A stretch of DNA of 36,530 bases. Source: a bacterium (GTDB lineage Bacteria; Zixibacteria; MSB-5A5; GN15; FEB-12). The DNA lies in assembly GCA_029211095.1 (NCBI GenBank), contig JARGFS010000015.1:1-36530 (forward strand). The letters run 5' to 3'. The notes beneath the pieces were generated by a model that searched no databases, was not told the origin of the DNA, and was given only the letters and a program-made list of their open reading frames with translations. Shown here piece by piece: positions 1 through 8,723 of the stretch. Each line of letters opens with the position of its first letter. Within the stretch, counting starts at the first letter, position 1. The position numbers and the translations under genes were made by a program.

Positions 1-2
1 CG

Positions 3-176
3 GCCATGGCCGAATCATGGGATCATATTCTAATCGCCCAGTACTTCCCCACCGACATCTGGTCAACTGGAAAATCACCCGCATTCCAGTTTCATCCGGT
101 TATAGAGAACCACCTGTCAACTCTCTCCCCCGAAGAGAGATATCAAAAAGCCAAAGAATCTCAGACAGAAAACTAA
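3..176 (+). CDS. C-terminal end of an unidentified protein (partial)
   Basis: An open frame enters from the left edge and runs 57 codons to a TAA at 174-176. It reads like real protein (ending in a charged tail, SPEERYQKAKESQTEN) and it stops just before the convergent gene that ends at 203. I do not recognise the family. An ATG at base 6 is in frame, but a 56-residue protein is less likely than the end of a longer gene. The call rests on an open frame, plausible composition and tidy convergent placement only. Confidence 0.4.
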   Translation, partial: AMAESWDHILIAQYFPTDIWSTGKSPAFQFHPVIENHLSTLSPEERYQKAKESQTEN

Positions 177-202
177 ATCCGTAGGGCGCCGCGAGGGGTG
201 AG

Positions 203-2356
203 CTACTTAAGGTAAAGCATCTTCCGTGAGGCCTGCTCCTGCCCCACTTTCAACCGGTAAAAATAGACGCCGCTGGCGACAGATTGTCCATCCCGGTTCC
301 GGCCATCCCACTCCACTTCATGAGTTCCCATAGGAAAGAGCCCCGAAGCCAGTATCGCGACCTTTTGTCCCAGGCCGTTGTACACAGACAACTCAATCGG
401 CGTCGCTATCGCCAGATCAAACCGAATCCGGGTCGCGGCATTGAATGGATTAGGATAGTTTGGCTTAAGAATGAACGTACTCGGTAGCGAAGGGGGCGGC
501 TCCGGAAGTTCTTCCCGCCATGAAGGATGCTTGAAAAGATCAATCGCGCTCCCGTCGGAGACTACCATCAGATTACTATCGACATCAATCATAACGCCGG
601 GCCAGTCATTCGACCAGACAAGTTTGGGACGGTCTTCTTCCAGGGCATAAATACCAATCCCCTCATAGCCAACCGTATACAGGCTATCCCCAAAGAATTT
701 GACATCCGAGACAGCGAGATTAAGATCAAGAGTTGTCTCCACAAAAGGAGAAGAGGGATCATCCACATTCAGCCAGGTTATAGTTCTGTCCTGTATCACC
801 CACAGTTTTCCCGACCGGACAAACAGTTCCGAAGTATTCCGGAAGACACTGGTGGTGGTAAGCAAAGCCCGGGACAAATCATCCCTGATCTGGTGTACCC
901 ACATAGTCCCCTTGCTTGTGACCGTGTAAAGATTACGCCCATCGACAGCGAAACTCTCTATTCTTCCCACATAAGACCAGCGCTGTATGTACTGCACCTG
1001 GCCGGAGTTTGAGAATGCGTACGCTTCAAAGAAATTCTCTTTGGCAATAAGCAGGAATCGAAGAGAATCTGTAGCCGACAATTCACTCAGATAAAGCCGC
1101 GAAAAACCAATGGAATCGGTCGGGTAGCGTGATTCCAGAAAGAGCGGGTAGTCAGGGTCGGCCAATCCGGAATAAAGCACCAGCGAGTTTATCGGATAAG
1201 AATAGAAAACAATAAGAGAATCATTGGTCCGGACAAAATCTGAGACAGTATTCAGTTCCGGGCTGATGGTAGTGTCCTTCTCGGGTGGAGATAAATTGCT
1301 AACAGCGTACGCATCCAGCGGATTAGCTTCGCCGCCGGTGACAACCTGATTCCCGTACAGATACAGTTTCGAAATTGGGCCGGGTCGCGCATAACCCTGC
1401 GTGGGACGAGCGCTTCCTTCCAGATCGAACAGCATAAAACCTCCGACTGTCGAAGGTAAAACCAGGTTCGGACTGTTTTCGATAGTCACCATATCACCAA
1501 AGATAGAAACCTGTTCAAGCGAGATGGTGTCGGAAATGCTGAAATTGCTCTTGTCAATCAGCAGCAGACTTCGGTCGGTCACCTGGATAATCTGCCGCTC
1601 TGTCTGATAAAGCGATCGAGCCGAAGGCAACTCCATCAGAGAGTCATAAATTGATCCGGGAAAGCCGAACTGCCCAAACATGAGTCCGTCATTACTCAGA
1701 GAGACGGCAAAACTGGATTCAAATTTGAGGAACGAAGATGGCCGGTGTGGAACCCAGAGGTAATCGACAAAACCAAGTTGGTTAGGTGCCGAAACATCGT
1801 AGCGAAGAATACCATTGTACTCATCCAGGACAAACAGCTGATTGTCCTCCACCTCCAGTTGCGTAACCAGTATTCCCTTAAGACTTGAATCGGCAAATCT
1901 GGCCGTAGTGTGATCAATCAGATCATATCGTGTAATCCCATCAAACCAGCGCGATACTACCAAATCTTCCCCAATCATTGCGAAATCAGCAAAGTCAGAT
2001 TCAACATTCACCCTGCCCAGCAAGCTTACCGAGGGAAGCCTGCTCAAATCAAAATAGAGAAGCTCTCCCCCATATTCCTTGACGACCAGATAATTCCCAA
2101 ACCGTTTCATTCGCTCCGGGTTCATTGTCTCAAACAGCTGCCCCACCTGGAAATAGAGTCGTTTGTCACTATCATACTTGGAGACCACAATTCCCCGCTG
2201 CGAGCAGCCAACCACGTACTGGCCGGTTACAACCAACTGGTCAAGGCGATTCCACAGAAAGGTCTGATCGGGGGTCGATGCTCGTCCTGTCCCGCCGCCA
2301 GTCATAACCGCTATGGCAAACAGCAACAACATTCCTTTTGACAATAGCATCTTCAT
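203..2356 (-). CDS. Secreted beta-propeller (LVIVD-like) protein with C-terminal sorting domain
   Basis: The 717-residue protein starts with a signal peptide (charged MKMLLSKG, then a hydrophobic stretch to about residue 25). The middle (about 30-600) is a series of degenerate repeats in which a phrase like 'LFVLDEYNGILRYDVS' recurs, as in LVIVD-type beta-propellers. The last 90 residues hold NYPNPFN, a beta-sandwich with 'SVYNGLGQKV', and end in 'GVYFYRLKVG...RKMLYLK', the C-terminal domain seen in FCB cargo proteins (type IX secretion or FlgD-like Ig fold). The ATG overlaps the TGA of the upstream protease gene (ATGA, 2353-2356) with only a weak ribosome site, so translation is probably coupled. 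It is likely exported or surface-bound; ligand and exact role are unknown. Confidence 0.82.
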   Translation of the reverse strand: MKMLLSKGMLLLFAIAVMTGGGTGRASTPDQTFLWNRLDQLVVTGQYVVGCSQRGIVVSKYDSDKRLYFQVGQLFETMNPERMKRFGNYLVVKEYGGELLYFDLSRLPSVSLLGRVNVESDFADFAMIGEDLVVSRWFDGITRYDLIDHTTARFADSSLKGILVTQLEVEDNQLFVLDEYNGILRYDVSAPNQLGFVDYLWVPHRPSSFLKFESSFAVSLSNDGLMFGQFGFPGSIYDSLMELPSARSLYQTERQIIQVTDRSLLLIDKSNFSISDTISLEQVSIFGDMVTIENSPNLVLPSTVGGFMLFDLEGSARPTQGYARPGPISKLYLYGNQVVTGGEANPLDAYAVSNLSPPEKDTTISPELNTVSDFVRTNDSLIVFYSYPINSLVLYSGLADPDYPLFLESRYPTDSIGFSRLYLSELSATDSLRFLLIAKENFFEAYAFSNSGQVQYIQRWSYVGRIESFAVDGRNLYTVTSKGTMWVHQIRDDLSRALLTTTSVFRNTSELFVRSGKLWVIQDRTITWLNVDDPSSPFVETTLDLNLAVSDVKFFGDSLYTVGYEGIGIYALEEDRPKLVWSNDWPGVMIDVDSNLMVVSDGSAIDLFKHPSWREELPEPPPSLPSTFILKPNYPNPFNAATRIRFDLAIATPIELSVYNGLGQKVAILASGLFPMGTHEVEWDGRNRDGQSVASGVYFYRLKVGQEQASRKMLYLK

Positions 2357-5300
2357 TTCAACAGCACCATCTTCCGCACCAAGATGCCATCATCAGTCTT
2401 CAGGCGGTAAAAGTAAAGTCCGCTGGCTAATTCGGATCCGTCGAAAGTAACCTGGTGCGGACCGGCGTCAAGGGTTCCATCCAGAACGGTTTCCACTATC
2501 TGACCCAGCAGATTGATTATTTCAAGCCTTACTTTTTGGGCCTGTGGAAGAGTGAATTGTATCAGGGTGGCCGGATTAAACGGGTTTGGGTAATTCTGGC
2601 TAAGTGTCACTTTTTTCGGCAGCCCCAGCTCCAGGTCATCCACGTTGGTTACAAATGCGGGATCCCCAAGAGGGAACTGGCTGCTGTTAAGATTGTCCCC
2701 CAGGAATCTCCCACGATTGGGGCCATCGGTTGCCTGTCCGTCAAAGTCCCAGATCATCAGCGTGGAATTATCACCTATCAAGGCCAACTCCTGCAGACCA
2801 TCATTGTCGGTATCATGAATCAGGGGGGCAAAACGGGAAGAGATCACCTGGGCCGGGAGCGATGGTGTTACAATTGGGTACCCCTCCAACAGGTTGGCTC
2901 CGTTATCCAGAACATAAAGATACTCCGAACCGGTTCCCGGCAGAAGATGTCCGGTGCGGAAAGCGATTTCCGGATATTCATCACCGGTCAGGTTCCCCAC
3001 CGAAGGTGTGGCCGCCAGTTGATTCAACTCGAAAGCGCGGCCACCAAATCCATTGTTCGAGTATGGGCTGCCATCGGAGTTAAAGATATACAAGAATGAC
3101 TTGGCGAAAGTAAAGAAAGTCATCAGAATTTCCGGGCTGTCATCCAGATCAAGATCGGCGGCGATAGGAAATGATCCAATCCAGGAATGGCGCGGCAGTT
3201 CCGTCAATACGACTGGCCAGCCGGGCAGATCAACCATTCCGTTCTTTTTTGCATACAAAACCGGTACAACCTCGGGCGTCCCACCCACATCAACCGATTG
3301 ATAGGCCAGCATGACAACTTCATGGAGACCGTCATTATCGAGATCAGCCAGGGTAGCTCCGTTGACGGCATGGGCCGGTTGGACCAGCCCGCTCTGCATC
3401 CCATAGGCTGGTCGGCCGGTTCGTCCCTCCAGAAGGATCAGCCCTCCGTAGTGGGAAGAACTAAAGCAGATGACAACCTCATTCAGATTGTCTCCATCCA
3501 GATCAGTCGCGCTTATCACCGGAGAAACACTCCCGTTGTAAACATTGGAGCCATTGGTGCTCACCCCGACAGATCCAAACAGCCCGTCCAGCGAATAGAA
3601 ATAGGGGTCGCCATTGAATTCGTACGCCATTATCTGGCCATTCCCATTAACAATCACCACGGCCGAATCTTCGCCATACCCCAGTTCGGTTATCACCGGC
3701 GTTGGATAGGCATACTGGTAAGCCGTTATTCCGGTAAACACTTTAACCGGCCAGCCGGGGACATAGCTTCCATCAGAGTTGATCGCATGGATGGCCGAAT
3801 CACTGGTGAAGATTATCTCCAGGGAGTCATCCCGATCAATATCATAGATCGCCGGTACACAGCGGGCATCTTCGCTGCTCGGGACCGGGAAGCCGGGGCG
3901 GACTATTCCATCAGACTGGTAGATGACCAGCCCCAGCGAAGTCCCCACAATCAGCTCGTTGCTGCCGTCATTGTCAAGATCGGCACAGACCGGTGTCATA
4001 CCGCCATTCCCGCCAAGCGGCTGCGGCCATCCGATTGCAAAACCGCTGGAGATATGAATTCCAACCGAATCAGAGACATCACTTCCCGGGAAGTACCCGG
4101 TCAGCGTAATCATGAAACTGCCGGTATCAAGTCCGGAGATTGTCCAGTTATAAAGAAGCGAATCAAAATGTTCGGCGGTGGATGACAGCAGCCGAACAAC
4201 CGATCCACTCTCCTTGCGATAGTCCACCGTCATAGAATCAAAGTCAGGACCGAAGGCTGACCCCCCAATTCTGACCGAATACTGGATATCTTCCCCCTGC
4301 AACGGGCTGGTCAGTTGGACACGCTGCTGGCGGACATATGTCACACTGGTTTGACTGCTGAACACCCCGCCTTGAACTTTGAGATTGAGTATCCCATTGA
4401 CCGTGGTATCATTGAAAAGGTACAGGATCGAATCCGTTGGGACACTCAGTCCCGAGACTAACAACTGCCAGTCTTCCGAACCCGCCCCCATTGAATAGTA
4501 AAGCGCCCAGGGACCCAAATACCCGGCTACCGGAGCAACTTTGACTGTTATGTCGTCAGTATACCTGTCCTTTCGGAAGGGTTCCAGAATTTTCAGCCCC
4601 CCACCGGATGCAAGGACCAGAGAGGCATCAATGTTCAGGTAGCCATGCCCGGTAATGGTATCAACACCCGGATAGTTCTCCCCCTCTCCCCAGGGATCGA
4701 CAATATCAACTGCCCCCAAAGTCAGGTACTCTTCCAAATCAGCCAGTCCCAATTGCGGTTGAAAAGCGAGAAGTACGGCGGCCGCTCCCGCCACCATGGG
4801 AGTCGCCATCGAAGTCCCATCGGCCAACAGGTAGAGTGAGTCAATAATTCTCAGGCCCGGTTCCTGCGCCCCGTACAAATCGGTACCGGCGGCTCTGAGA
4901 GAGAGTATGTCTTCGCCCGGAGCCACGATATCGACATGCGCTCCATAGGTTGAGAAGTAAGTCATCTCCCCATCAGAATTGCCCGCCCCCACCACAAACG
5001 TGGAATCAAAGGCGGCCGGGAAAAATCGGGTGTTGTCGCCGGTGTTACCCGGCGCGATACAGACAAATACTCCGTTCCGTCTGGCCAGTTCAAGCGCTTC
5101 CTTGAGCACGCCGGATTCAAACGGGGTTCCCCAGCTTATGCTGATCACTTGCGCCCCGGCGTTGATCGCGTACAGAATTCCGTTGGCGGCAACAGCGTTG
5201 GTGGCGTTCGGTCTGATCTTGACCGGCATAATCTCCGCGAACGGGGCAACACCAACCACACCGATACCATCGGCTGCTGCTGCGATTATCCCGGCGATAT

Positions 5301-6042
5301 GCGTCCCATGCCCAACTGAGTCGGTCACATCGTTGTCCCCGACCGGATCAAAGAAAGTCAACTGATCACCGGAGACATCGTAGCCGAGAGTATCATCAAT
5401 ATAGCCGTTATGATCGTTATCGATCCCGTCCGGAATTTCATCCGGATTTTTCCAGAATCGTCCCTGAAGTTGCGGATGAAAAGTGTCTGCGCCGGTGTCA
5501 ACAATCGCCACCACTACTTTGGTTGTCTCCGCCGGTGGAGAATTGTACTGATTGATCAGCCGCACGTCATTCCCCGGCGTCCCGGTCTTGGTGGTCAGAA
5601 TATCATTCTCATCACCGGGGAATCGATCAATACCAAGATATGATTGACCCGTGTTATACAGGTACCATTGATCGGAAAAGAAAGGATCACTCGGCAGGCC
5701 AAAAAATTCAATGTAGTAGTCCTGCTCAACAGACTCAACATTGTCAGCCCCCAACAAGTCGGCGATAGCGGTCTCATCCATGGTCTGGGCGGAATCATTG
5801 AAGATGAAGTAGCGATTAATCTCCTCCATCCCCCGGATCTCCGGTTTGGCAATCAGTTTGGACATCGGTCTAATTGACTGCCCCTTGGCCAGAGCCATGC
5901 TCTTGGCCAGTCCTTTTCCCGGTCGAAGCTTAACAATGAATTTCCCCGGCACCGGACCGGTGGGAAGAGGTTCAAAGGCCGCCGCAGTGCCGATCAAGAA
6001 CAGAAGCAGCGACAGAAATACTGATTGGATTAGTCTAAACAA
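2353..6042 (-). CDS. Secreted subtilisin-like (S8) serine protease with FG-GAP repeats and C-terminal sorting domain
   Basis: The 1229-residue pre-pro-protein has a signal peptide (1-22) and an S8 propeptide-like segment (about 30-110, 'GKFIVKLRPGKG'). The S8 catalytic domain carries Asp182 (VDTGAD), His245 (GHGTH), oxyanion Asn333 (PGN) and Ser411 (GTSMATP). An insert at 206-217 (DGIDNDHNGYIDD) resembles a calcium loop. From about 680 to 1120 there are at least six FG-GAP/VCBS-like calcium repeats (DLDNDGSNE, DIDRDDSLE, DLDGDNLNE, DLDNDGLHE, DLDLDDSPE, DTDNDGLQE). The end (about 1145-1229) is an NYPNPFN sorting domain. The start is TTG at 6042: an in-frame TAG lies directly upstream, and AAGGGA sits about 8 bases before it. 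The catalytic triad is intact, so the enzyme is probably active outside the cell. It leads a two-gene operon. Confidence 0.93.
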   Translation of the reverse strand: MFRLIQSVFLSLLLFLIGTAAAFEPLPTGPVPGKFIVKLRPGKGLAKSMALAKGQSIRPMSKLIAKPEIRGMEEINRYFIFNDSAQTMDETAIADLLGADNVESVEQDYYIEFFGLPSDPFFSDQWYLYNTGQSYLGIDRFPGDENDILTTKTGTPGNDVRLINQYNSPPAETTKVVVAIVDTGADTFHPQLQGRFWKNPDEIPDGIDNDHNGYIDDTLGYDVSGDQLTFFDPVGDNDVTDSVGHGTHIAGIIAAAADGIGVVGVAPFAEIMPVKIRPNATNAVAANGILYAINAGAQVISISWGTPFESGVLKEALELARRNGVFVCIAPGNTGDNTRFFPAAFDSTFVVGAGNSDGEMTYFSTYGAHVDIVAPGEDILSLRAAGTDLYGAQEPGLRIIDSLYLLADGTSMATPMVAGAAAVLLAFQPQLGLADLEEYLTLGAVDIVDPWGEGENYPGVDTITGHGYLNIDASLVLASGGGLKILEPFRKDRYTDDITVKVAPVAGYLGPWALYYSMGAGSEDWQLLVSGLSVPTDSILYLFNDTTVNGILNLKVQGGVFSSQTSVTYVRQQRVQLTSPLQGEDIQYSVRIGGSAFGPDFDSMTVDYRKESGSVVRLLSSTAEHFDSLLYNWTISGLDTGSFMITLTGYFPGSDVSDSVGIHISSGFAIGWPQPLGGNGGMTPVCADLDNDGSNELIVGTSLGLVIYQSDGIVRPGFPVPSSEDARCVPAIYDIDRDDSLEIIFTSDSAIHAINSDGSYVPGWPVKVFTGITAYQYAYPTPVITELGYGEDSAVVIVNGNGQIMAYEFNGDPYFYSLDGLFGSVGVSTNGSNVYNGSVSPVISATDLDGDNLNEVVICFSSSHYGGLILLEGRTGRPAYGMQSGLVQPAHAVNGATLADLDNDGLHEVVMLAYQSVDVGGTPEVVPVLYAKKNGMVDLPGWPVVLTELPRHSWIGSFPIAADLDLDDSPEILMTFFTFAKSFLYIFNSDGSPYSNNGFGGRAFELNQLAATPSVGNLTGDEYPEIAFRTGHLLPGTGSEYLYVLDNGANLLEGYPIVTPSLPAQVISSRFAPLIHDTDNDGLQELALIGDNSTLMIWDFDGQATDGPNRGRFLGDNLNSSQFPLGDPAFVTNVDDLELGLPKKVTLSQNYPNPFNPATLIQFTLPQAQKVRLEIINLLGQIVETVLDGTLDAGPHQVTFDGSELASGLYFYRLKTDDGILVRKMVLLK

Positions 6043-6146
6043 CTATTCGATCCCTTACCTGACTTGAGACTACAAACACTACCATACCAGGAGATCAACA
6101 AAGAGACGGCTGGTCACGGCAATTTGTTTAACCGTATTCCATTAAC

Positions 6147-6174
6147 AAAATAGGCGGAAGCGCTTAAATGTCAA
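6147..6174 (-). promoter_or_regulatory. Sigma70-type promoter for the S8 protease operon
   Basis: On the minus strand TTGACA (6174-6169) is followed after 16 bases by TATTTT (6152-6147), about 100 bases before the protease start. The spacer contains the palindrome AAGCGCTT (6158-6165), which could be chance or an operator. Confidence 0.5.
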
Positions 6175-6243
6175 GAAGATATAGGGAGTGGCGCAGGAGC
6201 TGCAGAACAGCGCACACGCTCTTTCACGAATTTGCCAGGCAAT

Positions 6244-6270
6244 AAAAAAGCGGCAACAATTGTTGCCGCT
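6244..6270 (-). terminator. Intrinsic terminator after the acyl carrier protein gene
   Basis: Bases 6249-6270 form a perfect 22-base palindrome (arms AGCGGCAAC and GTTGCCGCT around AATT). On the minus strand it is followed by six T residues (6249-6244), 25 bases past the carrier protein stop. It closes the nadE-asnB-carrier set. Confidence 0.85.
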
Positions 6271-6294
6271 CAAAGAAATATCCGTGGGCCGGTA

Positions 6295-6540
6295 TCAGGC
6301 AGATTTTTTCTGGATGAAGCCAATCAGATTGTCAATTGAATCAAAATTTTCCGGTACCAGTTCGGCATCATCAACACTGATCTCAAAAGTCTCTTCGATA
6401 TACTGGACCAACTCCAGAATGCCGGTAGAATCAATAATACCCAGGTCCAGGAGGGAACCGGATTCAGACAGATCCTCCGGGCTCTTACCAAGCATGAAGT
6501 TGTCGATTATGAAACTTCTGATTGACTCCCGTATCTCCAA
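6295..6540 (-). CDS. Acyl/peptidyl carrier protein
   Basis: An 81-residue carrier protein. The phosphopantetheine attachment serine is in the motif LGIIDSTGILEL, followed by the typical acidic third helix (ETFEISVDDAELVPENFDSIDNLIGFI). I choose the TTG at 6540: GAGGTG lies five bases upstream, and the resulting length is normal for the family. The longer frame to 6633 adds 31 residues with no carrier-protein character. It follows asnB in the same direction and is followed by a strong terminator. The DS rather than DSL/DSV context and the position beside an amidotransferase suggest a dedicated pathway carrier rather than the housekeeping fatty-acid ACP. Substrate unknown. Confidence 0.85.
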   Translation of the reverse strand: MEIRESIRSFIIDNFMLGKSPEDLSESGSLLDLGIIDSTGILELVQYIEETFEISVDDAELVPENFDSIDNLIGFIQKKSA

Positions 6541-6691
6541 AATAGCACCTCGTAAACTGAATTTTGTTTTTGCTCTGAAATAGTTACCACCTACATGATA
6601 TCGGCAATTGCTAACTATCCTTGAACTCTCCACTAATGATGGAGCAGGTTAAGCCAATAACCGATCAAAGTCAAACAGAATCCCTCCGCCG

Positions 6692-8680
6692 CTACCCGGT
6701 TTTGGAATAGTCTACCCAAACCGAAAAGTCGCTCCGGTCAAGCGAATCAACCGCCCGGAAGTCGTCCACAAACTGCCAATACAAAAGCTGAGTTGAGAGT
6801 ATCCCAATAAACGACATATTGTCCTTAAACGATAGATGCGCATGTGACAATCGGGAGCACTTCTCTTTCAGTCTCTCCACAAACAGTGGGTTGAAGAGAT
6901 TGTATTTGCCAAGCATCTCCTTTGAGAGTAGTCCCGAAACATAATCCGGCGGAGAATCCTGAAAAAAGCTGTTGGAATCAGGAGCCATGTAGGGCTGCTT
7001 TACCCGCGCGGTTATCTCTTTGGGGAGTTCCTGCCGCATCGCCTTCTTGAGTATGAATTTCTCATTCAGCCCCAGAATTTTGTGCCAGGGCGGCACCCGA
7101 CATCCAAACTCGGCTACCCGATGGTCCAGAAAAGGGAATCTCCCCTCCACTCCATGAGCACAGAGCATCCGGTCCCCCTGGGACGAAAGAATATATCCGG
7201 CCAGAAGTGAACGGGCCTCAACATACTGAGCCCGGGAAAGATGGTGCCACCGCTCAAACCGATCGGGAAGATCAACTCCAAAAGCCTGCAGGGAGTCCTG
7301 CCCGGTTAGTTCATTCCGTACCTCATCGGTGAAAAAATCTTTCACTTTCGTGGTCGTGTTAATTCTCGGTATATGGGAGAAGTAATACTTGTCATACTGC
7401 GACAAACCCGCCTTGTAGAAAGTTTCCAGATAGAAACGGGCTCGCGCCCCGGACAGAGGCAAAGTGGGATATAATTTTTTCAGCAGTATCGGCCGCCATT
7501 TGGATTCCGGATTGCGCGCCCAGAACCGACGGATCAATGTCTCTTTGAAAATATCATAGCCGCCGAGCATCTCATCCGCCCCCTCGCCGGTCAAGACCAC
7601 TTTAAATCTGTTCTCACGGACCAGATTGGAGAGCATGAACAAGGGCGTTGGTGCCGTCCGCACCACCGGCTTTTCAGTGTGGAAAATTACATCGGGAAAA
7701 TTCGCGGCGATATCATCATAGGTGCAGCGAATGCTGTGATGATTGGTCCCCAGGAACTCAGCCATCTGGTTCTGATACCCGGACTCATCAAAGGCCTTAT
7801 CATGGAAGGCGATTGAAAAAGTCTCCACCGGTGTATCGGTAAAGTTTTTTATCAGCGCGGTTGTGGCCGAAGAGTCAAGCCCTCCGGACAGATACGCCCC
7901 CACCGGAACATCGGCTCGAAGTCTGAGGCGGACCGAATCGACCAGCAGCTCGTGGAGTTCTTCCGCCCAGGAATCCGATGAACGACTATGATCATACTCC
8001 TCCGGATAATCCAGTGACCAGTATCGCCTGACCTCCAACTCTCCCCCGGTTGCCCGAAAATAGCAACCGGCTTCGAGTTCACTAATCCCCTCAAACACTG
8101 TGCGGGGCGGGGCGGTAGTCCACCAGGTGAAAAGCTGATCAAGCCCGACCAGGTCAATCTCACGTTTCACCGAGGGGTCGGCAAAGATCGACTTAATCTC
8201 CGATCCGAAATAGAATCTCCCCCCCTGAATTGAATAAAACAACGGCCTTATCCCCAGCCGATCACGCGCTCCAAACAGATTGTGGCTCGAGCGGTCATAG
8301 ATTACAAATGCAAACTGCCCATTGAACCGGCTCAGGCAGTCGGTCCCCCACTGCTCATAGGCGTGGATGATAACTTCGGTATCACTATTGGTTCTGAATT
8401 TGTGGCCCCGGGCAAGGAGTTCTTCGCGCAATTCCAGGTAGTTAAAAATCTCGCCGTTAAAAGTAATCCAGAGCGATTCATCTTCGTTGGTCATCGGCTG
8501 CGCACCGCCAGAGAGGTCTATAATTGAAAGGCGCGCCTGCCCCAGTCCACAGTAGTTGTCGAAATAAGCGCCGAACTCATCCGGTCCCCGGTGTCGCATG
8601 GCATTGACCATTCGGCTCACCAGCCCGTGTTCGGGCTGAACGGCACTTGAAAGCTGCAGGTATCCGGCTATTCCGCACAT
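6692..8680 (-). CDS. asnB: Asparagine synthase-type glutamine-dependent amidotransferase
   Basis: The 662-residue protein has the class II glutamine amidotransferase domain: Cys2 nucleophile (MCGIAGY), RHRGPDE at about 30-35, NGEIFNY at about 75-81. The synthetase domain has PPi-loop SGGLDSS at 265-271 and TGEGADEMLGGY at 363-374. Known family chemistry is ATP-dependent transfer of glutamine nitrogen to a carboxylate through an acyl-adenylate. It is about 100 residues longer than E. coli AsnB, as in the AsnB-like enzymes of cell-surface polysaccharide, exosortase and natural-product loci. It sits 43 bases after nadE and upstream of a carrier protein gene, so it may amidate a special substrate rather than free aspartate. 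Simple asparagine synthesis cannot be excluded. Confidence 0.9.
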   Translation of the reverse strand: MCGIAGYLQLSSAVQPEHGLVSRMVNAMRHRGPDEFGAYFDNYCGLGQARLSIIDLSGGAQPMTNEDESLWITFNGEIFNYLELREELLARGHKFRTNSDTEVIIHAYEQWGTDCLSRFNGQFAFVIYDRSSHNLFGARDRLGIRPLFYSIQGGRFYFGSEIKSIFADPSVKREIDLVGLDQLFTWWTTAPPRTVFEGISELEAGCYFRATGGELEVRRYWSLDYPEEYDHSRSSDSWAEELHELLVDSVRLRLRADVPVGAYLSGGLDSSATTALIKNFTDTPVETFSIAFHDKAFDESGYQNQMAEFLGTNHHSIRCTYDDIAANFPDVIFHTEKPVVRTAPTPLFMLSNLVRENRFKVVLTGEGADEMLGGYDIFKETLIRRFWARNPESKWRPILLKKLYPTLPLSGARARFYLETFYKAGLSQYDKYYFSHIPRINTTTKVKDFFTDEVRNELTGQDSLQAFGVDLPDRFERWHHLSRAQYVEARSLLAGYILSSQGDRMLCAHGVEGRFPFLDHRVAEFGCRVPPWHKILGLNEKFILKKAMRQELPKEITARVKQPYMAPDSNSFFQDSPPDYVSGLLSKEMLGKYNLFNPLFVERLKEKCSRLSHAHLSFKDNMSFIGILSTQLLYWQFVDDFRAVDSLDRSDFSVWVDYSKTG

Positions 8681-8723
8681 ATTAGAACTTCTCGCTCAAA
8701 GATCACCGGTCCTATCAGTCAGA

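Noticed and set aside
527-1012. A 161-codon plus-strand frame opposite the propeller protein gene
   Set aside because: Shadow of the minus-strand gene, which has a signal peptide and sorting domain; no ribosome site or recognisable domain.
3187-4185. A 332-codon open frame on the plus strand opposite the S8 protease
   Set aside because: It lies wholly inside a gene with a full set of protease and FG-GAP motifs. Its translation is rich in Ile/Arg/His with no family signature; the length is a side effect of codon use on the other strand.
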